Source: an uncultured Clostridia bacterium (GTDB lineage Bacteria > Bacillota > Clostridia > Christensenellales > Aristaeellaceae). From it: a stretch of DNA of 64,000 nt. Each line of letters opens with the position of its first letter. The first letter of the stretch is position 1. A program made the translations under genes and the position numbers. Shown piece by piece: positions 16,341 through 23,785 of the stretch. Where the stretch lies: NCBI GenBank assembly GCA_934621505.1, contig CAKTUU010000002.1, positions 62,001 through 126,000 on the forward strand. Reading direction: 5' to 3'. Under the pieces are notes generated by a model, which ran no database searches, was not told the DNA's origin, and was given only the letters and a program-made list of their open reading frames with translations.

Positions 16341-17547
16341 GGGTTTTGTCCTCCGGCAGGGGAATGGCCCCGTCCCAGTTGGCGGCGCCGTTTTCCGTGG
16401 GAACCAGCGCCAGCCCGGCGTCCCAATCCTGCCGCGTCAGGGACCCAATCTGCATGGTTACAAAAACCACATGGCAGGCCCCGTCCTGGTCCTGAAGCAG
16501 CTGACCCCCGGAGCCGGACACAAAGCCGGCCTCGTTTGCAAGAGGCCGTTTGTCCATGCGCCGCAGCAGGTAGAACTGCGTTTTGTCCATACAGGACCGG
16601 GCGGCCTCCAGACTGTCAAACTGCAAATCCAGCGCCAGACAGGGGGCCGTATCCATCCGGTCCGCCTGAAGCAGACGGGCGGTGCAGCCGTCCAAGGGCA
16701 CAGTGGTCAGGGGCTGGCTTTGCAAAAGGGAATCGTCCACCGTTTTGGGCAGGAAGGAGCTGCTGATCATTTCCCGGTCCGACCAGCCCTCCTGCGCCTG
16801 CATCATGCCATGGTCCACATAATAGGCCAGGGGGCTTTGCTGATAGGCCTGGGCAAAGCTGTCGGACAGGGCCAGCTGATGGCCCACCACGGCAATCTGC
16901 CCGTCCATAACCGCCTGTTCCAGACGGCTCTGCTGCTCCGCGTCCTCCGGCATCCAGGCTTCCTCCCGGTAGATGGGAACCAGCAGCTGGTACTGGGTCC
17001 AGCGGATGCTGAGCACCACCTGAGACGGCCAGGCTCCCTGCACATAATAAACCGCCTGATCCTGCGCCTGCTGCCCGGCGGGCACATACAGGCCCTCCAT
17101 GGGCGGCTGCGCCAGCTGCGCGTCCACCAGCGGGTCCATCAGCGGCTCCCAGACCACATAAGCGGGCGTTTCGGCCTGATTGTTGACGGTGGTGGTGAAC
17201 GTTACTGTCTGATAGCCCACAGAGGGCTGCCAGTCCGTAAACACCGCCTGCGCGTAAGCGGCCTTCCCCGTTGGCTGGGGAACGGGCGTGACCAGCGGTT
17301 CCTCGGTTCCCTGGGTCAGGGGCAGGGTGGTTTCGTCCCGGGCGGGGCTGGCGGTCAGGGCCAGAGCTGCGGCGCACAGCAGCAGGGCCACGGCGATGCC
17401 AAGGACCCATCCACGCCGCATGGACGCGCGTACCCGGGGCGGGTCCAGCTGGGCCTTCAGCAGGGCCTGCCTGATTTTCTGCTCGGTTTCCGGTCGCACG
17501 GTAAATACCTCCTTTTCCGTGCGGAGGCGCAATTCCTGATCAGTCAT
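16318..17547 (-). CDS. Putative membrane anti-sigma factor with large extracytoplasmic domain
   Basis: 409 residues. A short cytoplasmic N terminus (MTDQELRLRTEKEVFTVRPE and a helical stretch) is followed by one membrane segment (about residues 47-66, GWVLGIAVALLLCAAALALT) and about 340 extracytoplasmic residues. This is the topology of an ECF anti-sigma factor. The start overlaps the sigma gene's end by 8 bases, which supports a functional pair. The external domain is not one I recognise; it has a beta-rich start (YQTVTFTTTVNNQ) and no catalytic motif. It may sense an envelope signal or ligand. Confidence 0.6.
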   Translation of the reverse strand: MTDQELRLRTEKEVFTVRPETEQKIRQALLKAQLDPPRVRASMRRGWVLGIAVALLLCAAALALTASPARDETTLPLTQGTEEPLVTPVPQPTGKAAYAQAVFTDWQPSVGYQTVTFTTTVNNQAETPAYVVWEPLMDPLVDAQLAQPPMEGLYVPAGQQAQDQAVYYVQGAWPSQVVLSIRWTQYQLLVPIYREEAWMPEDAEQQSRLEQAVMDGQIAVVGHQLALSDSFAQAYQQSPLAYYVDHGMMQAQEGWSDREMISSSFLPKTVDDSLLQSQPLTTVPLDGCTARLLQADRMDTAPCLALDLQFDSLEAARSCMDKTQFYLLRRMDKRPLANEAGFVSGSGGQLLQDQDGACHVVFVTMQIGSLTRQDWDAGLALVPTENGAANWDGAIPLPEDKTLAKPAAP

Positions 17548-18010
17548 CCCGTGACGCCTCCTTTAAGCGTTCTTTCAGCATTTTGCGGCCCCGGCTCAGC
17601 CGCATGGAAACCGCCGTCCGGGGCAAATGCAGCACCGACGCGATTTCCGGGGCGCTCATGCCCTCGTAATAATACAAAATCAGGGGCCGGGCATACTTGG
17701 GGTCCAGCGCGCGGATATCGTCCATCAGGCTGTCGGCCGCCTGCAAAACCGGCGTCTCCGGCAGCAGGCAGACGGGCGTTTCCCGTTTGCGGCGGCGCAG
17801 CAGGTCGTAGCAGCAGCGGGCCGTAATGCGCATGGCCCAGGGCTTCAGGCTGTCCGGGCTGCGCAGGTCGTCCGCGTGGCTCATGGCCTTCATCATGGCG
17901 CCGGACACGGCGTCCTCGGCATCGTGGCCGTTGCCTACGATGCTGACGGCAAGCCGGAGCAGGCTGACCCGCAGCTGCCATAGCTGCTCTCCCAGCTGTT
18001 GCTTTTCCAC
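17540..18010 (-). CDS. ECF-type RNA polymerase sigma factor
   Basis: 156 residues, the size of a minimal ECF sigma factor. Region 2 is seen as LAVSIVGNGHDAEDAVSGAMMKAM and PWAMRITARCCYDLLRRRKRE. Region 4 is YYYEGMSAPEIASVLHLPRTAVSMRLSRGRKML, a helix-turn-helix that contacts the -35 element. The downstream overlapping gene is a membrane protein with anti-sigma topology. A GGTTACA...CGTC element at 18045-18074 upstream resembles an ECF promoter, suggesting autoregulation. The regulon cannot be told from here. Confidence 0.88.
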   Translation of the reverse strand: MEKQQLGEQLWQLRVSLLRLAVSIVGNGHDAEDAVSGAMMKAMSHADDLRSPDSLKPWAMRITARCCYDLLRRRKRETPVCLLPETPVLQAADSLMDDIRALDPKYARPLILYYYEGMSAPEIASVLHLPRTAVSMRLSRGRKMLKERLKEASRDD

Positions 18011-18044
18011 GTCGGTTCCTCCCTTGGTATGATCCTGACGCTTA

Positions 18045-18074
18045 CCAGACGCGCGGGCTTGGGAAAATGTAACC
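18045..18074 (-). promoter_or_regulatory. Candidate ECF-type autoregulatory promoter
   Basis: On the minus strand GGTTACA (18074-18068) is followed 16 bases later by CGTC (18051-18048), about 35 bases before the sigma gene's start at 18010. The pattern of an AAC/TTACA-type -35 and CGTC -10 is typical of ECF promoters, but I cannot confirm it without a regulon comparison. Confidence 0.4.
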
Positions 18075-18195
18075 GCTTTTGAAAAATTTTTCGCGTGGCA
18101 CGGGACGGTCCATGAATCCGGGACTCATTTCCCGCATGAAGAACGGCGCTTTGGGGAATGCTTTGACTATCAAAGCAAGGAGGAGGTGAAGGGAA

Positions 18196-18363
18196 ATGTC
18201 CTTTCAGAACAAGAAACAGTGCATCCACTGCGAGGTAAACAGCTGCAAGCACCACAACGCGGACGGCATGTGCGGACTGGAAAGCATCAAGGTCGCCCCC
18301 CGCAGCAACTGCCACAGCGGCACCTGCGACGAGAGCGAATGCGCCAGCTACGACAAAGAGTAA
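18196..18363 (+). CDS. Small cysteine-rich DUF1540 protein
   Basis: A 55-residue protein encoded behind a perfect AGGAGGTGA site at 18181-18189. It has seven cysteines (residues 9, 12, 17, 26, 39, 44 and 49) spaced as CIHCEVNSC, MCGLE, NCHSGTC and ESEC, which matches DUF1540. Members probably bind metal through the Cys cluster; the function is not known. It is transcribed divergently from the ECF sigma gene and convergently with rseP, with element B in between. Confidence 0.85.
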   Translation: MSFQNKKQCIHCEVNSCKHHNADGMCGLESIKVAPRSNCHSGTCDESECASYDKE

Positions 18364-18368
18364 ACAAA

Positions 18369-18616
18369 CAGCGCCGGGTTTTCCGAAGTGGAAAGCCCGG
18401 CGCTTCAGACTGTCGAAAAACCCTTTTTGGGGAGTTGTCAGAGGGGCCGCAGCCCCTCTGACTATCATCGTATCGCCTGGCTTTGCCAGGCGGGCGGGGA
18501 GTTTTCGGCTTTGCCGAAAACATTCCTCCAGTCCTTCGGCAGAAAAGATCGCCGTCAGGCGAGCTTTTTTGACGGACAGCAGCGCCGGGTTTTCCGAAGT
18601 GGAAAGCCCGGCGCTT
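18369..18616 (+). mobile_element. MITE-like element B flanked by a duplicated terminator hairpin
   Basis: An identical 37-bp hairpin sequence is present at 18369-18405 and 18580-18616 (arms GCGCCGGG/CCCGGCGC). The 174-bp insert between them starts CAGACTGTCGAAAAACCC and ends CTTTTTTGACGGACAG, the same ends as element A at 12384-12539. Inside are three perfect palindromes: an 11-bp stem at 18437-18462, CGCCTGGC-TTT-GCCAGGCG at 18474-18492, and GTTTTCGGC-TTT-GCCGAAAAC at 18501-18521. No open frame of note is present. The site lies between the convergent DUF1540 and rseP genes. Confidence 0.7.
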
Positions 18617-18621
18617 TGTCA

Positions 18622-19686
18622 TTACAGCCCAAACAGCCGCAAAATGTCCTTGTAGGTAAAAAACAGCATAAGCCCCAGCAGCAACGCGTAGCCGCACAGA
18701 TGCACGATGCTTTCAATGCGCTGGTTCACCGGCTTGCGGCGAACGGCCTCGATAATCATAAACACCAGGCGGCTGCCGTCCAGCCCGGGAATGGGCAGCA
18801 GGTTCATCAGCCCCAGATTGATGGAAATGACCACCATCAGGTACAGGAAGATTTCCAGCCCGCCCTGCTGGGTCTGCTGGGCCACCAGCTGAATAACGCC
18901 AACGGGACCGGCGGTCTGGTCCAGCCCCTCGCCGGTGGTAAACAGCTTGCCCAGCGCCTGCAAAATGGCCGTGGAGGCCGACTTGCAGGTGCTCCACGCC
19001 GCCGGAATGACGCTGCCCGCGGGCATGGGGCTGTAGCCGGACTGGATGGTAATACCGATCATATAGCGGTTTTGCTCGCTGTCATAATAGGGATGAATGG
19101 TCAGGTCGTGCTGGCCGTCCTCCCGGGACACGGTCATTTGCACATCCTGCCCCTCGCCCAGGCTGCCGATGGCGTCGCTGACGTCCTGGGCGCTTTTGCC
19201 CTGCATATCCACGCCGTTGACCGACACAAACGCATCCCCCGGCAGCAGCCCCGCCTGGGCGGCGGGCTGGCCCGCCGTAACGTCCGCCACCACCGGGGTG
19301 GACAGCACCACGCCGTAGGCGGCCATCAGCACGACGGCTACCACAAAGGCCAGCACAAAGTTCATCAGCGGGCCGCAGGACACGCTGATCATGCGCTTCC
19401 ACACAGGGGCGTTGCTATAGCTGCGAGGGTCGTCCTTCTGGGGGCCATCGGGGTCGTCGTCCGTATCGCCGTAGAACATGCAGTAGCCGCCCAGGGGAAT
19501 GGGCCGCAGGGAAAACACGGTTTCGTGCTTTTTGCTGTGCCACTGAAACAGCTTGGGGCCAAAGCCAATGGAAAATTCCTTAACCGGAATGCCGCACATA
19601 CGGGCCGAGGCAAAGTGGCCAAACTCGTGCACGGTAATGAGAATGCCCAGCAGCAGCAGGGCCAGCAATACATACAAAACGGTCAT
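18622..19686 (-). CDS. rseP: RseP-type site-2 zinc metalloprotease
   Basis: 354-residue membrane protease of the M50 family, which cuts within membrane segments, for example of anti-sigma factors or signal-peptide remnants. The zinc site HEFGH is at residues 20-24 in the first membrane helix. A PDZ domain covers about residues 140-215 (QAGLLPGDAFVSVNGVD), and the third zinc ligand motif NLLPIPGLDGSRL lies near residue 300. Membrane segments are at about 2-24, 106-130, 278-300 and 330-350. It is last in the frr-uppS-cdsA-dxr-rseP order common in Firmicutes. Confidence 0.95.
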   Translation of the reverse strand: MTVLYVLLALLLLGILITVHEFGHFASARMCGIPVKEFSIGFGPKLFQWHSKKHETVFSLRPIPLGGYCMFYGDTDDDPDGPQKDDPRSYSNAPVWKRMISVSCGPLMNFVLAFVVAVVLMAAYGVVLSTPVVADVTAGQPAAQAGLLPGDAFVSVNGVDMQGKSAQDVSDAIGSLGEGQDVQMTVSREDGQHDLTIHPYYDSEQNRYMIGITIQSGYSPMPAGSVIPAAWSTCKSASTAILQALGKLFTTGEGLDQTAGPVGVIQLVAQQTQQGGLEIFLYLMVVISINLGLMNLLPIPGLDGSRLVFMIIEAVRRKPVNQRIESIVHLCGYALLLGLMLFFTYKDILRLFGL

Positions 19687-19711
19687 GAAACGTCCTTTCT
19701 GCGGGGGAGGG

Positions 19712-20872
19712 TCAAAAACGGCTCAGGTATTGCCGCGCCGCCAGACGGGCCTGACGGTCCGCCGCCAGCACATCGTCCAGGGTGTCGGCGGGCAGGTGAG
19801 CCACATGGCTGAGGACCTCCTCCACGGTGTCAAAAATACGCCCGATAGGTACGGGCTCGGGGGAGCGCAGCAGATGGAACACCGCCTCCTCGTTGGCGGC
19901 GTTCAGCACGCAGCCGGCCGCGCCTCCGGCCTGCATGCATTCCCGGGACAGGCGCACGCTGGGGAAGCGCTCCTCGTCCGGGCGCTCAAAGGTAAGGCCG
20001 CTCAGGCTGAACAGGTCCAGGGGCTGGCCGCCGGTGGGCAGGCGCTCCGGATAGGTCATGGCATACAGAATGGGCAGGCGCATATCCGGCGTGCCCAGCT
20101 GGGCAATCAGCGCGCCGTCGGCAAAGGTAACGCCGCTGTGAACCACGCTTTGAGGATGAACCACCACCTGAATCTGCTCCGGCCGCGCGTCAAAAAGCCA
20201 CCGGGCCTCCATCATTTCCAGCGCCTTGTTAAACAGGGTGGCGGAATCGATGGTGATTTTCTGCCCCATCACCCAGTTGGGATGTTTGAGGGCCTGGGCC
20301 CTGGTAGCGCTGCGGATGGCCTGCCGGTCCCAGGTGCGGAACGGCCCGCCGGAGCAGGTCAGCACAAGGCTCTGGTAAGGGTTTCCCCCCGCGCCCTGCA
20401 GGCACTGGAAGATGGCGCTGTGCTCGCTGTCCACGGGCAGCAGCCGGTTGGGGCCCTCCCTGCGGGCGGCTTCCATCACCAGATGGCCGCCCGCCACCAG
20501 CGCTTCCTTGTTGGCCAGCAGCACCCGCTTGTGGTGGGCAAAGGCGCACAGCACGCTTTCCAGCCCCACCATGCCCACCACGCTGACCAGCACGTCGTCG
20601 CAGTCGCAGGCGGCGGCCCGGGTGAGCGCCTCCTTGCCGAAAACCCAGTCGCAATAGCGCAGATCCTGGGGAATTTCCTCGAGGGGGATGGGTTCCACCA
20701 GACCCGCAACCTGGGGCCGGAAGGCGCGAACCTGCTCAAACAGCTTTTCCCGGTTCTGGTTGGCGGTCAGCGCCACCACCTGAAACCGGTCCTCATGGAG
20801 TTGGGCCACCTGCAGGGCCTGGGTGCCGATGCTGCCCGTGGAACCCAGGATGGCCAGTTTACGCCGAATCAT
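19712..20872 (-). CDS. dxr: 1-deoxy-D-xylulose 5-phosphate reductoisomerase
   Basis: 386 residues, normal length. DXR turns deoxyxylulose phosphate into methylerythritol phosphate with NADPH, the first committed step of the MEP isoprenoid pathway. Seen are the NADPH loop LGSTGSIGTQAL near the N terminus, NKEALVAGG, the metal and substrate segment PVDSEHSAIFQCL, CSGGPFR, and NAANEEAV. It lies 12 bases after cdsA. Isoprenoid units made here feed UppS, whose gene is two positions upstream in the same operon. Confidence 0.97.
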   Translation of the reverse strand: MIRRKLAILGSTGSIGTQALQVAQLHEDRFQVVALTANQNREKLFEQVRAFRPQVAGLVEPIPLEEIPQDLRYCDWVFGKEALTRAAACDCDDVLVSVVGMVGLESVLCAFAHHKRVLLANKEALVAGGHLVMEAARREGPNRLLPVDSEHSAIFQCLQGAGGNPYQSLVLTCSGGPFRTWDRQAIRSATRAQALKHPNWVMGQKITIDSATLFNKALEMMEARWLFDARPEQIQVVVHPQSVVHSGVTFADGALIAQLGTPDMRLPILYAMTYPERLPTGGQPLDLFSLSGLTFERPDEERFPSVRLSRECMQAGGAAGCVLNAANEEAVFHLLRSPEPVPIGRIFDTVEEVLSHVAHLPADTLDDVLAADRQARLAARQYLSRF

Positions 20873-20884
20873 AACACAGCCCCT

Positions 20885-21730
20885 TTACACAACCAGAATC
20901 ACCCGGTAGCAGTATATGATGATGGCGACGAAAACAATGCTGTCCAGCCGGTCCATCATACCGCCGTGGCCGGGAAAAATGTGGCTGAAATCCTTAATCT
21001 TGCAGTGACGCTTGACCATGCTGGCAAACAGATCGCCCATTTGGCCGGCCACGCCGCCCACCAGACCCACCAGCATATTGGCCCAGAACGGGGGAAAGAC
21101 GATCCCGGGGCAGAACGCGCCGTACAGCCAGCCGGTCACCAGCGCGCATAAAATGCTGCCCAGCAGCCCGCCGATGCAGCCCGCGATGGTTTTGTTGGGG
21201 CTGATATGGGGGCACAGCTTGGGACCGCCGAGCAGACTGCCGGTGAAATAGGCGAAGGTGTCGCCGCCTACGGCCACCGCAAAAACCAGCACCAGCAGGA
21301 AGGTTTGCATCTCGCGCCCCTCCGCGCCCAAAACGCCAAACAGGCACATGCCGGGAAGCACAATGCTCAGCATGGGCAGCACGCTCATTTCCAGATCAAT
21401 CAAATCCGGGTCCTGGCGGCGCATGATGCAAAACAGCACGCAGAAGCTGAGCAGCGTCAGAATGGGAATCATAGCCGCGGTGGAATAAAAAATCATCAGC
21501 GGCATGGATACCGCCAGCGCGGCAAAGCTGGGCCACCATACCGGCGCGTGACCCGCCGCGCACAGGGCGTGCAGCTCCTCATACAGGCCCATGGCCAGGC
21601 AGACAAAAACGGTCACGGCCACCACCCAGCCCCCCAAGCGCAGCACCAGCACCAATAGCGCAATCAGAAACGCGCCGGTGGCCGTGCGCTGCGCCAGGGA
21701 GGATTTTTTCTTTTCCGGGGCTTCGCTCAT
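20885..21730 (-). CDS. cdsA: Phosphatidate cytidylyltransferase
   Basis: 281-residue integral membrane enzyme that makes CDP-diacylglycerol from phosphatidate and CTP. Start at 21730 (MSEAPEKKKSS) follows AGGAGGTG and lies 17 bases after uppS; a longer frame to 21802 would run into uppS. The CDP-alcohol signature is complete: SMVKRHCKIKDFSHIFPGHG followed by GMMDR near the C terminus. Seven to eight membrane segments are visible. Confidence 0.95.
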   Translation of the reverse strand: MSEAPEKKKSSLAQRTATGAFLIALLVLVLRLGGWVVAVTVFVCLAMGLYEELHALCAAGHAPVWWPSFAALAVSMPLMIFYSTAAMIPILTLLSFCVLFCIMRRQDPDLIDLEMSVLPMLSIVLPGMCLFGVLGAEGREMQTFLLVLVFAVAVGGDTFAYFTGSLLGGPKLCPHISPNKTIAGCIGGLLGSILCALVTGWLYGAFCPGIVFPPFWANMLVGLVGGVAGQMGDLFASMVKRHCKIKDFSHIFPGHGGMMDRLDSIVFVAIIIYCYRVILVV

Positions 21731-21747
21731 GGGGGAAACACCTCCTG

Positions 21748-22488
21748 TTATTCTTCCCGCTTGCCAAAGCGGCGCTTGCGGCTTTGAAATTCCGCAATGC
21801 ACTGGTGGTACTGCTTCAGGTCAAAATCCGGCCACAGCACCGTGGGAAAAACAAATTCAGCGTAAGCGCACTGGTACAAAAGAAAATTGGACAGGCGCAT
21901 TTCACCGCTGGTGCGGATGAGCAAATCCACCTCCGGCATACCGGCGGTGTACAGGCGGCTGGACAGCTTGTCCTCGGTAATATCGTCCGGGGACAGGCGG
22001 CCCGCCTGCACGTCCCGGGCCAGGCTGCGGGCGGCGCGGGCCAGCTCCGCCCGGCTGCCGTAGTTAATGGCGATGTTCAGGCAAAGGCCCGTGTTTTGGG
22101 CAGTGCGGTTTTCCGCGTCCATCAGAGCGGCCCGCTGCTTATCCGGCAGGGCGGATTTATCGCCCAAAATCAGAATATGCACATTTTTTTCGCACAGTTC
22201 GTCGATTTCGGAGGCGAAAAAATCCAAAATCAGCTGCATCAGGGCGTCCACCTCGGTTTGGGGACGGCCCCAGTTTTCGGTGGAAAAGGCGTAAAGCGAC
22301 AGGGCCTTGATGCCCATATCGCTGGAATTGCGAATGATGGAGCGCAGGGTTTCCGTACCGGCGCGGTGGCCCATGGCGATTTTGACCTTGTGCTGCCTGG
22401 CCCAGCGGCCGTTGCCATCCATAATGATGGCCACATGCCGGGGCAGCCGGTCCAGGTCGATTGGCACGTACAGGGTAGGCGTGGTCAT
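21748..22488 (-). CDS. uppS: Isoprenyl transferase (undecaprenyl diphosphate synthase)
   Basis: 246-residue cis-prenyltransferase making the C55 lipid carrier for wall polymers. The diphosphate-binding HVAIIMDGNGRWA and GHRAGTETL, the ALSLYAFSTENWGRP segment and the C-terminal PEVDLLIRTSGEMRLSNFL are all intact. The start codon at 22488 overlaps the stop of the 90-aa gene upstream (ATGA). Confidence 0.97.
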   Translation of the reverse strand: MTTPTLYVPIDLDRLPRHVAIIMDGNGRWARQHKVKIAMGHRAGTETLRSIIRNSSDMGIKALSLYAFSTENWGRPQTEVDALMQLILDFFASEIDELCEKNVHILILGDKSALPDKQRAALMDAENRTAQNTGLCLNIAINYGSRAELARAARSLARDVQAGRLSPDDITEDKLSSRLYTAGMPEVDLLIRTSGEMRLSNFLLYQCAYAEFVFPTVLWPDFDLKQYHQCIAEFQSRKRRFGKREE

Positions 22489-22757
22489 GACTGGTTCCTT
22501 TCCACGGGCCTGGGGTCGCCCGTCAAAAAACGTGAAACGATGAGCCTGCGCCCATCCTCCTCCACCGCCACCACACGGGTGCTGGCATAGCCCAGCGCCT
22601 CGCCCTGATCGGTGCGCAGCGCGTCCTCGGGCAGGGGAAGCCGGCGGGCGGGAGCGGCGGTGGGCACCACCTGCACCTGGGTAATGCCGCTGGCGGATAA
22701 AAGGGCCAGCGCGGCGGATGTGGGCAGACCCAGAAGATGCTCAAAGGTAAGCTGCAT
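22485..22757 (-). CDS. Conserved-position hypothetical protein between frr and uppS (90 aa)
   Basis: The start at 22757 has GGAGAAATCCCT upstream, and the stop overlaps the uppS start by four bases, which argues for a real, translationally coupled gene. The sequence begins MQLTFEHLLGLPTSAALALL and includes GITQVQVVPTAAP, a Pro/Arg-rich middle, and GYASTRVVAVEEDGRRLIVSRFL, a probable beta hairpin. I do not recognise the family. The N-terminal helix and mixed fold give no function. Expression is probably controlled by the terminator-like hairpin 16 bases upstream of its start. Confidence 0.65.
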   Translation of the reverse strand: MQLTFEHLLGLPTSAALALLSASGITQVQVVPTAAPARRLPLPEDALRTDQGEALGYASTRVVAVEEDGRRLIVSRFLTGDPRPVERNQS

Positions 22758-22772
22758 AGGGATTTCTCCTGA

Positions 22773-22799
22773 AAAAAGGCTTGTCCGTCTTGGACGGAC
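22773..22799 (-). terminator. Terminator/attenuator just upstream of the 90-aa gene and uppS
   Basis: On the minus strand GTCCGTC-CAA-GACGGAC (22799-22783) is followed by AAGCC and six T residues (22778-22773). It lies only 16 bases before the start codon at 22757, so it either ends the frr transcript or attenuates the uppS-cdsA-dxr-rseP unit. Confidence 0.65.
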
Positions 22800-22808
22800 G
22801 GACCATGA

Positions 22809-22840
22809 CGTTTGCGGCGGGCTGCTTCCCGCCGCAAACG
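22809..22840 (-). other. 13-bp perfect stem-loop in the leader of the uppS operon
   Basis: The arms 22809-22821 and 22828-22840 are fully complementary with a six-base loop, GC-rich (CGTTTGCGGCGGG). It sits directly upstream of the attenuator hairpin at 22773-22799. No T run follows. Confidence 0.6.
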
Positions 22841-22887
22841 TATAGTGGATAGGGTGCGAAAGCGCAGACGCTCCAACGGAGCGGATG

Positions 22888-23148
22888 TGCGTCCCCCCTG
22901 CCGGAAAGCCAAGCCGCACGACAGCGAACGGAGGGAGGGGTGATACCCTCCCGCAAGTGAGCGGCATACAAGAATGAGGGTTCTAAAGCATGGGCGTTCA
23001 GCTGGAACGTCCATGCGTCCCCCTTGCCGGAAAGCCAAGCCGCACGACAGCGAACGGAGGGAGGGGTGATACCCTCCCGCAAGTGAGCGGCACACAAGAA
23101 TGAGGGTTCTAAAGCATGGGCGTTCTGCTGGAACGTCCATGCGTCCCC
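22888..23148 (+). repeat. 126-bp tandem repeat filling the frr downstream gap
   Basis: Two direct copies, 22888-23013 and 23014-23139, differ at only a few positions. A nine-base start of a third copy ends at 23148, the base next to the frr stop codon. Each copy contains GGAGGG...CCCTCC and ends in a hairpin of arms CATGGGCGTTC/GAACGTCCATG. A diverged form of that hairpin is at about 22862-22890. The open frames that cross it encode the same low-complexity peptide twice and are not genes. Confidence 0.85.
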
Positions 23149-23706
23149 TCACACTTCCATGATTTCCTTTTCCTTTTTGGCGCTCAGGTCGTCGATGCCC
23201 TTAATGGCCTCGTCGGTCTTTTCCTGCATTTTCTTTTCAGCCTTGGTCCGGTCGTCCTCGGTGATTTTGCCGTCCTTTTCCAGCTTCTTAAACTGGTCCA
23301 TGGCCTCGCGGCGGATGGAGCGGATGGCTACCTTGCTGTCCTCGGCGCTTTTGCGCACCAGCTTGGTCAGCTCCTTGCGGCGCTCCTCGTTCAGTTCCGG
23401 AATCACCAGACGGATCAGCTTTCCGTCATTGGAGGGGTTCAGGCCCAGGTCGCTTTTCAGAATGGCTTTTTCCACCAGCGGAATGGCCTTCTGGTCCCAA
23501 ACGCTGATGACCAGCATACGGGGCTCGGGCGAGGTAACGTTGCCCATCTGGTTCAGGGGCGTCTGGGTGCCGTAGTAATCCACCGTTATCCGGTCCAGCA
23601 GCTGGGGATTGGCGCGTCCCGCACGGATGGAGCGCAGATCCTCCACAAATACATTGGTGGTTTTCTTCATTTTTTCAACGGCGTTGTCAATAACCTCACG
23701 GTACAT
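23149..23706 (-). CDS. frr: Ribosome recycling factor
   Basis: 185 residues, the standard length. RRF acts with EF-G to split the post-termination ribosome. The N-terminal helix, FVEDLRSIRAGRANPQLLD with the conserved R-x-G-R-A, then the hinge DYYGTQTPLNQ, the domain II strands, and the C-terminal helical DDRTKAEKKMQEKTDEAIK are all present. It is preceded by GGAGG. In many Firmicutes pyrH lies directly upstream; here cwlD does. Confidence 0.97.
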   Translation of the reverse strand: MYREVIDNAVEKMKKTTNVFVEDLRSIRAGRANPQLLDRITVDYYGTQTPLNQMGNVTSPEPRMLVISVWDQKAIPLVEKAILKSDLGLNPSNDGKLIRLVIPELNEERRKELTKLVRKSAEDSKVAIRSIRREAMDQFKKLEKDGKITEDDRTKAEKKMQEKTDEAIKGIDDLSAKKEKEIMEV

Positions 23707-23785
23707 GGCGGTTCCTCCCTTGCGATAAAAGAATCAGACAGATATTCATATTGTATCGCAGATGCCGCCAAAAAACAAGACGGAT

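Noticed and set aside
22523..23152. Repetitive protein encoded by the 126-bp tandem repeat
   Set aside because: The same low-complexity peptide appears in several frames; the frame overlaps the real 90-aa gene and follows the DNA repeat.
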